Source: Rutstroemia sp. NJR-2017a BVV2 (taxonomy: Eukaryota; Ascomycota; Leotiomycetes; Helotiales; Rutstroemiaceae). Taken from it: a DNA stretch of 64,000 nt. Shown here one piece after another: positions 20,849 through 32,403 of this stretch. Position numbers and translations under genes: made by a program. The notes under the pieces were generated by a model. That model did not search any database. It saw only the letters and a list, made by a program, of their open reading frames with translations, and was not told the origin of the DNA. Numbering within the stretch: the stretch's first letter is position 1; each line of letters starts with the position of its first letter. The stretch lies in assembly GCA_002946415.1 (NCBI GenBank), contig NJPS01000035.1, positions 124,001 through 188,000 of the forward strand, given 5' to 3'.

Positions 20849-22207
20849 CCACCCCTCTATCAATAACAGAAGGCGGAGAGCTCGATTGAACTATATGTAA
20901 GAAATATATATAAGACTATTGATACGAGTGAAAAGATAAGAAATTGGGATCTTGAATTGAACTCGTGAAGCATGCAACACAGTGCCACGTAGCAGTTCGC
21001 TGCAGAGATACTTCGGGATAAAGCACGAACTATTTATGTTGTATAATTGGTGTCCAGAAAGGTGTCTATCTCCGTATCAAATCCAGTTACCAATATGTCA
21101 TTGCTATTCCCCCATGAAGCATATATGTATCCACAAATGTATCAGAAGTTTGAGATTTTCCACGATATCACACGGCTACTTCGATGAGAGCTGCGGCTTC
21201 CAGATATTGATAAAGCATGCATTGAAAATCGGCATTCATCTTCGATCTGAAGTGGGTAGTTCAGAGACATTTCCCGCCCCTCACGAAATAATTGGTCGCA
21301 TCAACGACTATTGAGCTCGTGGTTGATTCAGTTGAACCTTGGGTATGTCTCATCACGGATCCTGAGTATCCAGATATGTAGATGCACCAGGTGGGGCCAT
21401 CTTGGGCCGTGGCTAGCAAACACGTATCAAGATCACTGCTGCAAGTCTCACCTATCGTATCAATAGTGAGTAGCCAAGGAACTTGTGAGTGACACCGACG
21501 GTCTGGAGTAAATCAAACTTGCGAATAGCTTAGATCTCATGTTAGATATCAAGTGATAAGGATTTAATATTTTCCTTGTGTCGGAAGCCTTCACTTGGGT
21601 AATGAGCAGAGGTACAAACGTACAGAGTGTAACTTATGCTGTCTATTATTTCCTTTACAATGTCGTGATATTCCTGGAAATTTTCGAGATATAGCGGAAT
21701 TCTTCAAGACATATTTCATTTGCTTCTAAATCAAGGCTGCAGACTAACCAACCACTCGAAATTGAGAGTGTTTAAAATCTTCTAGAGCGTGCATTGATAT
21801 CCATCTCGCCGGACAATGATCATAATTGCAGCCACCATTGCAATTTGATTTTTAGCGGTCACAAACCTTGTCGTATGTATGGATCACTAGCATAGTAGGT
21901 GCAGAAAGTGATGTATAAGTTATGGCCTAGAAAATATACAAGCTGCTGCATCCCCCGGCTTCTGAGTTGGCTAGATGGTCTTCAGTTCCAACCGTCCGAG
22001 TTAGAAAGATCTAGAATAATCTAGTCATAGCGCCAATCTTCACTACCAACTGTAAATCCGTTTGATAGCTTCAGCCCTATCGGTAAACCTCGGGTGTACT
22101 TATGTGTGTATATGTGACCAGATTTTTTAGAGACAAGCTCATTGATATGTATATACATGTCGTAGCTTTGACAAATCAGACCTGCGATATTCAATAGGGC
22201 TATAGAC
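20849..22207. other. Intergenic region between P450 promoter and FAD monooxygenase 3' end
   Basis: No gene, repeat or element is recognised in 1.36 kb. The right part is AT-rich 3' flank. Confidence 0.5.
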
Positions 22208-23699
22208 TTACGCGTTCATTTCTTCAATGGTCAATTTTTCCTGCTCGCTTTTCACCTTGTAGACTGGATTGTTGACATTGCTGGAAAATCCTGTGGAAGT
22301 TAATGGACCACACTTTGAATTTTTCCCTACTGCCCATGGCTTACCAATTCGCTCGTTTATATTTTGCGATGCTCTTGCAGCTGCTGCCTGGACCTTTGTT
22401 ACCCTTGGGAGACGAACTTCCTCATATAAAGACAGTGACTCGGCCACATTTCCCGTGAAATATGTTTTATTGAAGAGAATACCCAAGGCAGCTGCGTCTT
22501 CGATGGCCATACATGCTGCTTGGCTTTGATGAGGCATCATCTAGAAACTTGTTAATTTCATAGTCCTTCCCCTGTTCGAGTTGGAGATTGCTACATACCG
22601 GGTGAGCTGCATCACCTACCAAGCAGACCATGCTTCTCGTAATGTATGGATACGGTTCACTGTAGATGTTCAACCCTGCTAGTCACTTTTGTGCTGGAGT
22701 TAAACTTACTGTGTCCATAAACGCCATGCATGAATATCTTTGCCAACAGCCAAATGTCCGCGCACTTGCGGATCAAGTGTAGGATACGGCGCAAGCAGTT
22801 CATCTACTGACAGATCAGCTCCTCCCCAAGTATGATTTACGTAATCTCCTTTCTCTCTGGGGAAAAAGCAGTAGTAAGATAGCAGCTTGCCTCCCTGGCA
22901 TGGAGAGAGGACGATTTTGTCCCAGAGCTCCCCTTGGCCGCCCCAAAACTGCAACGCGCTGTCTTTGGAGAAGTCCACGAGGCCAGCGGCGATGGCGTCT
23001 TCAGTGAGAACGTTAGCATGTAAACAACTGGACTCGGCTGGCCGTCTAGCAGGCCAGATATCGATAATACCACGAACGGCAGAACCGATACCATCTGCGC
23101 CAATGATGAGGTCATGTCTGGCTACCTCTCCGTTCTCAAACTCAATGAGCCCGGCGTGACTATCTATGCTTTTACACTAAGGATAAATAAGTATTCGGTC
23201 GGCTACAGAAGTGTCTGGTTTGAAAAGGAAACATGTCTGCATGCGCACGACATACCTGATAATTGACAAAAAGCCTCGCAGGCTCCCCCTCGCCTTCGCC
23301 CAATGCTGAATCCTTCAGCATTGAGTGCATAGATTGGCGTTGAAACATATAGTACACATACCCCCACCGTTTTTCGTAGTCCTCCAATTCATAGTCGCTC
23401 AATACCTTGCCTGTCGTCCAATCGCGACTGATAAGTTTGCGTAGGATGACCCCATCTCCTTTCTCCAATTCTACCTCCCACTCGTGGAGCCAACGCGTGC
23501 CATTCGCTGCACAAGAAATAGATGCGCCAGCTTCACCCACAAAATCGGCACGTTCATAGATAGACACCTTATGGCCCGCGCGACGAAGGGCAATTGCCGC
23601 TGACATTCCTCCAATTCCGCCGCCAACAACGGCAACGTCCAGCTGTCTCCAGCCTGGGATTGATATTGATCCCATAAGTGGTGGTATTCTGTCGATCAT
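22208..23699 (-). CDS. FAD-dependent monooxygenase (salicylate-hydroxylase type)
   Basis: Four exons (23699-23256, 23176-22710, 22659-22599, 22540-22208) give 434 aa. The first ATG is 23699, with another at 23675 nearer the Rossmann fold. Group A flavoprotein hydroxylase motifs: GGGIGG at about 26-31 for the FAD ADP moiety, GADGIGSAVR as the DG motif for FAD and NAD(P)H, and LVGDAAHP as the GD motif contacting the FAD ribose. The third exon is only 61 bp and ends exactly at AAHP, continuing with MMPHQSQAACMAIEDA. The family hydroxylates or epoxidises phenolic and polyprenyl-phenol substrates in fungal pathways. It is upstream of, and on the same strand as, the P450. The whole frame is intact. 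Confidence 0.88.
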
Positions 23700-25336
23700 A
23701 AATCGACTTCTCAAGTGTAGTTTGCACTTAGCTTAAAATCGTTCTGTTAGGATATTGTTTTCTTACAGTTTTGGAAAACGAAGAGAATGACTTGGTGAAG
23801 GTCGTTTCAGGATGGAGCTTCTTCAATACATTGCCCCAAATAACACTGCTGGGAGGTCCTTACGAGCACTAAGGAAAGCGAGTAGCGAAGTTCTTGGGCG
23901 ACACGACTAAGCACTTAATATATTAGATATTATAGCTCCTCAATCAATCGATGACTGCAGTCTCAACCAGATCTGCCAATCGGTATATGATACGTGGATC
24001 TCACCGAACAATCACCAAGCCCGCTTGACATATAGTTAGTGAAGGTCGAGCTACATCCAGATTAGTCCTTTCAAAGGCTGTGCTTGATATGGAGATCTTT
24101 GACGAATTCTATGAACAAAATGTGAGACAGTAATAGATTTTTACAATGATAGTCATGTTTCTGGGGATTATGTCGCTTTTTCGTTTCACGGGACGGTCAC
24201 GAGTCCTCTGGTTATCCAAGTTTAATGCCAGTGGCCACAGATTTATCTTTCGTGTTGTACGAAAGTTACAGTGTTTTATTCGCTAGAGCTCTTTACAACT
24301 ACATTTAGGTCCAGATAGCACGAACTCACTTGATTTCGTTCTACGAGATTTTCAAGACTACGAGGGTAGAGGAGTACAATATGAGACAATACAAGGTATA
24401 CCTTAATAACCACGACTTTAGAAGTGGCGATTTTTTTCGCTTTGCGCATCTCCAGAAATAAATCTAGAATCAGATTAAACATCTGTTATACCAGTCACGT
24501 ATCCAAATAGGATTAACTAATGCTTCCAATGTACTATCACTACGCATTATATATCAGTGGGGTAACGGAAAGCACCGCGGCCGGCAGAAACAGGTCTCAT
24601 CATATATCACGATAATCGTCTATGAAATTCTCGACCAGATACTTTCGATTGAAGGCACAGTAGAAACACTTCTGTAAATCGTAGAGCAAGCAGGTTTTTA
24701 CCAAGAAGTAGGTCTCGGGTATATGGTGTGATGCGTTGTTACTTCGGTAGCTGTACCACGCCAAGGCTTCAAGTAAGACACTACCCTACACTACTCCGTG
24801 TGGGTACCTTATGAACCATATAACCTTGCAGTGACTGCTAATGCTGCTTGCCGAAGAGCCTAGCTCACGCACACCAATGATCTACTACTAGGAAGACTGT
24901 TCTTGCTGCAGAATAAGCTACTGAGCAGTTATTCGATGTATCTTTCTTAACCCCCGCAGAGTGACCTAAATCGTGGTTCATAAAAATATTTTTCTATGTT
25001 ATTGTGTGTGTGTGGAGGTTAGATAGAGATGACCAAGAACGCTGTATCAGGTTTAAGGATGCGTCCTAGGCTTTTCGCGTTGATGCTTGGGGTCAAAGTG
25101 GGAGATGATGGCTACTGATAGGGCACTTGTTTTCTGTACTAATTGCCTATCTCAGACGTCCTGCAGTTGCTGTTACTCTTGTACAGTCATTCTTCAGCGA
25201 AGTATTGCTAATTTAACACCTATCTCGACATTAAGTTTGTGCACAATTTTCATTCTTCATTGCTTCAAATAATTCAATGTTTGCATAGCCATCAATTCTA
25301 ACCCGCAATTCTCTTGACTCTCTCCAGATAGCCAAT
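23700..25336. other. Intergenic region, 1.6 kb
   Basis: Nothing recognisable. Short frames such as the one at 24276-24482 have no family signature. It contains the promoter of the FAD monooxygenase and the 3' flank of the AsaB-like gene. Confidence 0.5.
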
Positions 25337-26188
25337 CTATCCACCAAATATCATGCTGCGAACCTCAATGCTATATCGCCCTTCAGCATCTTCCCTAGTT
25401 CGAGGGTCTTTAAATGCGGTGTGAGGAGTTCTACATACAATATCCGAGTCCTGTGTTATGGATTTATTATCAAAACACTTGAGCAATATTCGCTCACAGT
25501 CAGTCATACCACTCAAGTAATACCAGACCTGGCTCGAGTTATACTTTACAAGGCCCACCTCTCTGACTAAACTTCCATCCTCATGTCGGTGCTCAACAGG
25601 AATCACATCGTGATCTTCGAATGTTGAAGCAGATGCAAATGCGAGTGGGTAGGACTCCAACGGTTGTTTATTTAGCGGGCGCCATACATTGACAATGCGG
25701 TAGCGTTCTTGTAAAAGACTATCTGCCTCCGTGGGGAAGTATTGTCGAATACGTCGAATAACATTATTGGCCGTGTGATCGACGTGGACCCGTGTTAAAG
25801 GGCGATGCTCCGCTCCTTTACTCTCGCGGCGTACCGTGTGGTCATAAACAAAAATGCGAATATTGCCTGGAATGTATTTCGAGAGCAACTGCCGAACCTC
25901 AGAGTAGTAGTTCTCCTTGATAGCCTCGTCATCGGTAAAGTGTAATGTGTTTGCCTGTGGGGCATCTTTGATGACTTGGAAGGCGTCGTTGTCAAGCGTG
26001 AACTCGTTCTTGCAGCTACGGACGTCATGGATCGGGACGTCAATTATGCTATCTGAAAAATTGAAGTTCGCTTCTTTACCGATATCTCTGCTAACAATGA
26101 AGTATGGTTCAGAGTTATCAGCTGGAGGTCCGTAGAAGCTCAACGGAGCAGTGACATCCCCATAAGGAGCAGCGACTGTGCCCTGCAT
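25337..26188 (-). CDS. AsaB/GA4-desaturase-like (CmcJ family) oxygenase
   Basis: Single-exon, 283 aa, starting at the only suitable ATG (26188). The diagnostic block is RIFVYDHTVRRE...RPLTRVHVDHT followed by NNVIRRIRQYF and RYRIVNVWRPL. It is characteristic of the fungal family that includes AsaB of aspergillic acid biosynthesis, the Fusarium GA4 desaturase and relatives of cephem 7-alpha-methoxylase P8 (CmcJ). HVD at residues 135-137 fits the His-x-Asp part of a 2-His-1-carboxylate iron site, and a further His occurs in TPHTAF near the C-terminus. The likely chemistry is Fe(II)/2-oxoglutarate-dependent hydroxylation or desaturation (inference from relatives). It lies amid flavin and haem oxygenases and an OMT, as such genes do in biosynthetic clusters. 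Confidence 0.85.
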   Translation of the reverse strand: MQGTVAAPYGDVTAPLSFYGPPADNSEPYFIVSRDIGKEANFNFSDSIIDVPIHDVRSCKNEFTLDNDAFQVIKDAPQANTLHFTDDEAIKENYYSEVRQLLSKYIPGNIRIFVYDHTVRRESKGAEHRPLTRVHVDHTANNVIRRIRQYFPTEADSLLQERYRIVNVWRPLNKQPLESYPLAFASASTFEDHDVIPVEHRHEDGSLVREVGLVKYNSSQVWYYLSGMTDCERILLKCFDNKSITQDSDIVCRTPHTAFKDPRTREDAEGRYSIEVRSMIFGG

Positions 26189-26492
26189 TTTTTGCCGAGT
26201 GAGATGTAAACTTTTGTACACGCGTGTGTAATGAGTCAACGAGGGCTGCAATTTCCTGTTCTTTTCCTTTGATAAAAAGGATATGTAGCAAAGCTTATGA
26301 AAGGATCAAGCTGAATTGATAATGGAAGAACTCTCCAACTATTCATATCAGCATGTCTTTTCCTGGATCGTACTTCGGGTGACATTACAAGTTTACAACA
26401 CTAGGTTTCTAGCACAAATTAGCTTACTGTCTCGGTTTTTTTCGTCATCCGCAGAGAGATTCTTATGGATATTGTATCATTCTACTGGGGGA

Positions 26493-26509
26493 CTAGGTTG
26501 CGAACCTAC
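26493..26509. repeat. 17 bp motif, inverted copy of 12435-12451
   Basis: CTAGGTTGCGAACCTAC is itself nearly palindromic (AGGTT NNN AACCT) and is followed by a GGGTT-rich stretch resembling, in reverse complement, the segment at 12330-12450. It is probably the end of a dispersed repeat family. Confidence 0.4.
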
Positions 26510-26684
26510 TTACCGGGTTGGGTTGAGCACTCGCCGAGTAGAGGGTGGGTTTGACGACTGATAGGTAACCTTAACCATTGTGCGGGTCGAAGTGAATATT
26601 GACTACCTCTTGGCTGCGCACCCCTAAGTATGGCACGTGCCAGCCCCTGCATGGATGGATGATGAGGATGTACACCGGGTACCA

Positions 26685-26699
26685 GGGGGGGGGGGGGGG
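26685..26699 (+). repeat. Homopolymer of 15 G
   Basis: An uninterrupted run of 15 guanines in non-coding sequence about 50 bp outside the Tc1/mariner element. Its length is likely variable or error-prone, and it could form a quadruplex in vivo. Confidence 0.9.
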
Positions 26700-26752
26700 T
26701 TCACGTAAGGGTTGAAGAGGAGGAAGGTCCACTTCTGTGTATCCACACAATA

Positions 26753-28202
26753 GTGGGTGTCATTACTCCGTGCGCACGGACCGTAAGCGGTAACAGAATC
26801 ATCATGGCAACAACTTATATTTAATTTAATAATAAATCTAAACTACCACTTATTGCCTCGAATAGGACCTCCTTCTGATCGTACAAGCTCGGCGCATCTT
26901 CTAGGTATATCACAAATGCGGTGACGGATCTCCGCTATAGTGATTTTGTCCCATTCTTCTTGTAAGGCTTGTTTCATCTCCTCCTCAGAATCGAAGATTC
27001 TTTTCCGCAACCTTTGTTTAATAATAGTCCAAATACCTTCTATAGGATTAAGATCAGGGCTCTGAGCAGGATGCCGGAGGTTTTTAATATTGTAGGCTCT
27101 CTTATATTCCTCTGCCAGTCCTGCTTTCTGCATACCATATGATAGGTCGCTGTCTTCTAAGAGATACCACTGTTTATTATCGATTTTATGCATCTGTTCG
27201 ATAGCATCGATATAAACAGGAAGCAGGTTCTCCATATAGTACTTTTGAGTCATTGAGTTGCCCTGAACCTTGACCTCCCTGGTATGAGGTTTGGATGCCT
27301 CCTACTCTAATAGGCGATGCTTATATTCCTCCTCTGTTTCAGTTGTAGGACATCGACGAGGCTTTAGGGGTATAGGAGGCTGCTCGATTTTGTCCTCTTC
27401 ATCATTATAGAACCTCAGTTTCTCTGCTTTCCCCCACCAACTGATCCAAGTAGCAATATGGAACCGGACCCCTTTGAGTGGAGGTCTCTCTTCGATATTC
27501 TCTGGCCTATCGCGAGTTCCTTGCTCTAGTAGTACTCTGCCTTGACTCTGTGTATTAGGATCGATATATGCTTCATCCGTAAATACTACATGATCCCAAA
27601 AGCCGAACACTTCGTCGTACAAATGTTCGTTCCTATAAACCATCCGATCTTCATGATTTTTGGGTGAAATAACCTTCTTTATAAAGGCACAGAGATACCT
27701 CCTACCTTTCTTAGTATGCTCCTTAAGTTTCCGCTGTAATTGCCGCTTCTTAACTGGGATTTTGTAGTATTCGATTTGAGCTTCAAGTGGCTGTTTGCGG
27801 ACAGGGTTTTTGGACGGAGAAACCAACATCTTACATATCGATTTAGTAACTCTAGAGTTGTGCCCAAGTACTTTCGACCTTGCCCGTGTATACCGCTTTG
27901 CTTCTTCACCTATATCCAGGTATTGTTGCCGCCATTTTCGTGCTGTCGACTCTGCAATACAATATTCCTTCGCTATCGTACGAATAGCTTTAGAGTTCCC
28001 CTTACGCGCCAGGGCATTAAAGAACTGGGTTTTCCTTGGAGTATCAGCTTCCTTGCCTCGTAGAGGAGTAGGAGAAGGGGTTCTAAAGGGTCTCAAGTGT
28101 GTTGGTGGTGCCATGATCGTAGTTGATGATGATAAACTCGTTAATTGCTAAAATGATGATATCTACGCTTATGGCCCGTGCGCACGGAGTAATGACACCC
28201 AC
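26753..28202 (-). mobile_element. Tc1/mariner-type transposon, 1,450 bp
   Basis: Terminal inverted repeats of about 38 bp begin GTGGGTGTCATTACTCCGTG at the left and end with its near-perfect inverse at the right. Each contains the palindrome CCGTGCGCACGG. A TA target duplication flanks the element (26751-26752 and 28203-28204). It holds a single transposase frame on the minus strand occupying most of the length. The inverted repeats differ at very few positions, suggesting a fairly recent insertion. Confidence 0.92.
26843..28114 (-). pseudogene. Tc1/mariner transposase with one in-frame stop
   Basis: The ATG at 28114 begins a frame that runs through one TAG (27302-27304, after HRLLE) and continues in the same frame to 26843, about 423 residues in all. 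The N-terminal helix-turn-helix block has AIRTIAKEYCIAESTARKW. The catalytic core has FTDEAYI (first Asp), LLEDSDLSYG (second Asp) and SPDLNPIEGIW (Glu), the D-D-E order of DDE_3 transposases. Only one lesion separates it from a full-length product. Readthrough, or an assembly or read error at the TAG, is an alternative to true inactivation. Confidence 0.88.
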
Positions 28203-28707
28203 TATTGCACATAAAGTAAGTGCTGAGTAATCATTTGTTTATCTTAAGGCGGCGAAGTCTAGCCCTTGAAGAACAGTTAAGGAAAGTATTCCTAGGGTTG
28301 TATATCTCGGCTTGTACACCTTTACTCAGCTTGCGAAGCATAGCTGAGTTCTTTCACAAAGTTCCAATGCAGGACTGGGTTTGTAGAACTGCATTTCTGT
28401 TCTTTCCGCTGTTCTTCCTGCTGTTCTTCCTGTGCGTTGGACGTTTATCACGTGATGACGCATCTCTGCTAGTCATGACGCGACATGACGCTAGATAACA
28501 CTTGACGGCTCATCAAGACACAGCACAGAAAATTAGAGGTGCGATGGGATGGGATTGAGTTAGACACGGAACAGAAAGACACGGCACAGCAAGACATAGC
28601 ACAGTAAGACATAACACAGTATAACATAGCAGAGTATAACACTATACTGATACGCTAAACCAAACTCTCTCACAACTTCCGACAAAAGAGGTATCCTCTG
28701 AGTCGCT
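28203..28707. other. Spacer between transposon and OMT gene
   Basis: Contains a 15 bp tandem array (28562-28636) and the 3' flank of the OMT gene. No gene is seen. Confidence 0.5.
28562..28636 (+). repeat. Tandem repeat, five copies of a 15 bp unit
   Basis: Units AGACACGGAACAGAA, AGACACGGCACAGCA, AGACATAGCACAGTA, AGACATAACACAGTA and TAACATAGCAGAGTA follow one another without gaps, each one to four substitutions from the next. An isolated related unit occurs near 28515. It lies about 70 bp downstream of the OMT stop codon. Confidence 0.85.
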
Positions 28708-30185
28708 TCAAGGTAATTCACACTCAATGAGGCACTCATCTGGCATATCTAGCTTCCAAATCTTGCTAATCCTGAGACCAGCCTTTCCCTCCAGCAGATT
28801 GCGCCAATCAGCCTCATTTCTTTCCTGGGAGGAGAAGTGGGTCATCATGATAATGTCCCGTGCTGTTGTTTCCCAAGACGCGTTAGTAGGGGGAACAACA
28901 CTCTCATGGATGAGAAGTTTGCTGTAACCACGTTTCATGGCATCGATAATGCGAGAGAGGATCTTCTGACATATGTCATCAGGCCAATCATGCAAAACGG
29001 AGTGCATGTAGTAAGCGCGGGAACCTACACTTTTCTTAGTTATTGTTTGGGATACACTCATTTGCCTGGATCTGGTCGTACCTTTAACTGGCTGTTCTGT
29101 TAGAAAGTCATATTCCATAGCAGTAATAGCTGGGTTTATCTTCTTGATCTCATTGATAACCGGAGGGAGATCCTGCAGAATTAATTTCCCGGGTACTTGG
29201 GGGTAAAAGTGATGCAAGTCCATAAGATCCCGGCCAACACAACCACCAATATCCACCCAAAATGGCGCATTGGGGCTTTTATCGGCTCCATCAATCAGTT
29301 GCTCCTCGATTGGAAAGCGGCCGGTCGACATCCAAGGTACTGGACGATAAATGGCCATGTGATCGTTAAAGTAAGTTCCGTAGCCTTGAGACTGAATCCA
29401 AGAAAACATATCTTTATCGGTGCCATACGCATGCATCAACGCAGTATGCTTTGAATCTGTGGGGTTTTGCCATCCATTCTTGCGAGAGTACTCGTGGAAC
29501 TTGAGCGCAGCAGCACCAGTGGTACAAGTCCTGCAAACATAGTTAGCACCGGAAGTATACTTAGAGCAAAGCCACCAGTCTGCACACTTACAGGCCAATA
29601 AGTCCATTGGCGATGTTCGGAATACTTAGAGCTTTCGAGAAGACGGTAGGTCGATACTCGTCTTGGTGAGTCTCATCGATATGACCGATGGAACCTAAGT
29701 GGCGCATTACCCGAGCTAGTTCCATTTCAGATAAATCAAGGTTCTTAAATGAAGGAAATAAGGGTATTACAAAGAAGAACTGGGTCTGCTCCAATTTCAG
29801 TTGCCAACTCGTGGACTGTTTGTGGCCTATCGCCGTTTTTAGCCATGGCTACCCACAATCCGCTATCGACGCCAAACGAAAGGGAGGCAATAGAGGTAAT
29901 CTTTTGGTGTGTTAATAAACAACTTGACAGGGGATTACGCCACTGACGTACCGATGTCCAGCAGTGCTTCAACATTGTCTCTCGCGGTGTTTCGATGGCA
30001 GAGGTCAGAGTCCTCAACTTAACCAGAAGGTCCTGCCGAGCATCAATGGTGCCAGCATTAAGTGCATTGGCAGCCGATAGGATACCCTTAAGGAGTTCAG
30101 GAACGGCATCAAGATTGCAAGGCTTCTCGGTATCTAGAATGGGAGTCCCAATGCAGGTGTTTTCGGAGAGGGCTTTGCCTGCCAT
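28708..30185 (-). CDS. SAM-dependent O-methyltransferase (plant-type, PF00891-like)
   Basis: Five exons (30185-29952, 29900-29771, 29715-29592, 29530-29082, 29024-28708) give 417 aa. The ATG at 30185 is the first in the frame. The N-terminal winged-helix dimerisation part includes DRPQTVHELATEIGADPVLL and RVMRHLGSIG. The SAM-binding motif is FWVDIGGCVGRDLMDL, followed by LILQDLPP, and the catalytic His is in YMHSVLHDWPDD. The C-terminus holds SKLLIHESVVP and DIIMMTHF. Enzymes of this type methylate phenolic hydroxyls of polyketides such as anthraquinones and xanthones, as well as other aromatics. All expected elements are present. It is transcribed away from the neighbouring FAD monooxygenase at 31045, so the two share a divergent 0.86 kb upstream region. 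Confidence 0.88.
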
Positions 30186-31044
30186 TTTCGACTCTCGCAG
30201 CTGTAACTTGAGCTCAGAGAGAAAGGCCAACTAGAAAAGGCAACGAAATAATCTTTTTCAAAATCTTTTTTGGTAGAAAGTAGCAAAATTCGTGGTGAAA
30301 TAAGAGGCCGCCAAACTTCAAGCTATTTATATTTGCAAACAAGTGGCACAAAGTGCAACTTTTTAACTGTGATGTATATATTTCTGATATTGTTAATCAG
30401 CAATTTTATTCTAAAGGTGGCAGGACGAGTGCTTGGCATTTTGCATGGCACCTGATATACGGTAGTACCAGAGCTTGTCAAGATGTTTGTTTCAGCGCAC
30501 AAGGTACCCTAGTAATGTCTCGAATTTATCAACCAGGAAACCGCCTCCGTTTAGGAATTTTAGGCATTGATCTTTGGATTACAAGCAGTATCTACGACTG
30601 ATTCTCATCAGTAATACGTGGCAAGAATGTCTTACTATCTTAGCTCATTCATTATCATTAATATGGTATGATTTATAGCATATTTGACTACCTATAGGTA
30701 TTACTCAAATCCATAGATGAGACTTTCGTTCAGGTCTAACGGCAAAAGTGCCACATATGGGTATCCACAAAAGCAATATGTTACACCGTGACCTCACTGA
30801 TGAGGTTCTGTCAATCAAAACATTACCTAGTTGCAGCTAGAGATATCTTCCGTTCTGCATCAGGATGGGCATAATATGTATAATAAGCTGTCATTCCTCT
30901 CTCATTCAGGTGAAATCTCGGTCTGCACGTTGACGCGGATGATTATCACTACAATGAATAAAGATGCCTTGACTGCTAAAGTCATAACCCAGTTACCCAG
31001 AATCAGTTTGCATATAATCCGCACAAGTTCGCAATTAACTAGCT
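30186..31044. promoter_or_regulatory. Divergent upstream region of OMT and FAD monooxygenase
   Basis: An 859 bp non-coding, AT-rich region between two start codons pointing apart. Shared control of the two tailoring genes is possible. I did not identify a specific regulator site with confidence. Confidence 0.4.
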
Positions 31045-32403
31045 ATGCCCGCATCCAAGCCGTTTTCAATAGCCATCGTTGGTGGTGGCATCGGTGGGCT
31101 CTGCTTAGCTATCGGCCTTCTTCACCGCTCACAACTCAAAGTCTCCATTTTTGAAGCTTCATCTGCCTTTACTGAGATTGGCGCAGGACTGGCGCTCGGT
31201 CCCAACGCTCAAAGGGCTCTAAGGCTCATCTCTCATGCCGCCGAACAGGCATTCAGAGATCACGCAACAGGCAATTCCTCACCCACGCTCAGCAAAGCCT
31301 GGTTCGATTTTAGATGCGACGTTCAAGGCACAAAAGATGGACTGGATCTCGGAATTATAGAGAACGAGACTGGCCAACAGACCGTTCATCGGGCCACGTT
31401 CCTAGATGCACTCGCCAGCCTGGTTCCAGAAGGCATGGTACATTTCGGCAAGCGACTGGTGCGGGTAACTGAGCTCGGTGTTGGGCATAATGAACTTGTC
31501 CTGCTTCATTTTGCCGATGGGACAACATCAAAAGCTGATTGCGTGATTGGTGCCGATGGAGTTCATAGTCCTATACGCAAACACCTGCTTGGTACGGCGA
31601 CGCCAGTAGCCACACCAGTGTTTTCTGGAATAGTTGCTTACCGCGGCCTAATTCCTATGGACAATGCCAAAGATGTCTTAGGCAAGTACGCCGATGATGC
31701 GTACGTCTGGTGCGGGAATGGAGGCATGGTCATGACCTACCCCATCAATTCTGGTCAGGTTCTCAACGTGGTCGCCGCGTGTGAGAGAAGTTCTTGGAAC
31801 GAGAAGAAATATGTCGTAGAGTCAACAGCGGAGCAACTGAGTAAAGATTTCGAAAATTGGGGCGGGAGACCGCGAGAAATCATCAAGGTAGACTCTATAT
31901 TCTTTTCCTGTCATCTTCTGTTTTAAGTCAGGTGACTGATCTCTCATAAGCTTCTAGATAAGCCGATGCTCTGGGCATTGTTGGACCATCTTCCGGCGTC
32001 ACGATACCATTCGCGAAACATTGTAATAATGGGCGACGCGGCTCACGCAACTACTCCATTCCAAGGAGCCGGTGCTGGTCAAGCCATAGAAGACGCTCTA
32101 GTTCTGTCTGAGTTACTCGGACGAGTCCAGTGTTTACGTGACCTTGAGCCTGCTCTTGCCGCATATGATACAGTCAGAAGGCCCCGAACACAGAGGGTTG
32201 TGCAGACTAGTCGGGACGCGATGAAACTATTCGCCTTCACTGATGGCAAAGTTAATGGAAATGCAGAGAAGTGGAATAAAGCGTGGAATGGAAGGATGGA
32301 TTGGATTTGGGACATTAACCTGGAGGTCCATGTCGCTGACGCATTCGAGATATTCGACCAGAAAGTACGGACCCGGATCTTTGCGAAGGCGGGCTATATA
32401 TAG
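31045..32403 (+). CDS. FAD-dependent monooxygenase (salicylate-hydroxylase type)
   Basis: Two exons (31045-31887, 31951-32403) give 431 aa. The FAD Rossmann motif is IVGGGIGGLC at about 11-20, followed by FEASSAFTEIGAGLALGPNA, which is typical for this family. The DG motif is VIGADGVHSPIR, and the GD motif is IMGDAAHATTPFQGAGAGQA, whose glycine-rich tail is highly conserved in salicylate hydroxylases. The C-terminus is short, with no transmembrane anchor, so the enzyme is probably soluble. Likely reactions are oxidative decarboxylation or hydroxylation of an aromatic ring with NAD(P)H. It is not a close duplicate of the FAD monooxygenase at 22.2-23.7 kb, because the motif flanks differ clearly. 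The intron has GTAGAC/AAG borders and conserves the frame. Confidence 0.9.

Larger units (their letters stand above)
26189..26752. other. Spacer with repeat fragment and poly-G run
   Basis: This holds the promoter of the AsaB-like gene, a divergent copy of the 12435 repeat (26493-26509) and a run of 15 G (26685-26699), ending at the TA target site of the Tc1/mariner element. No gene is seen. Confidence 0.5.
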
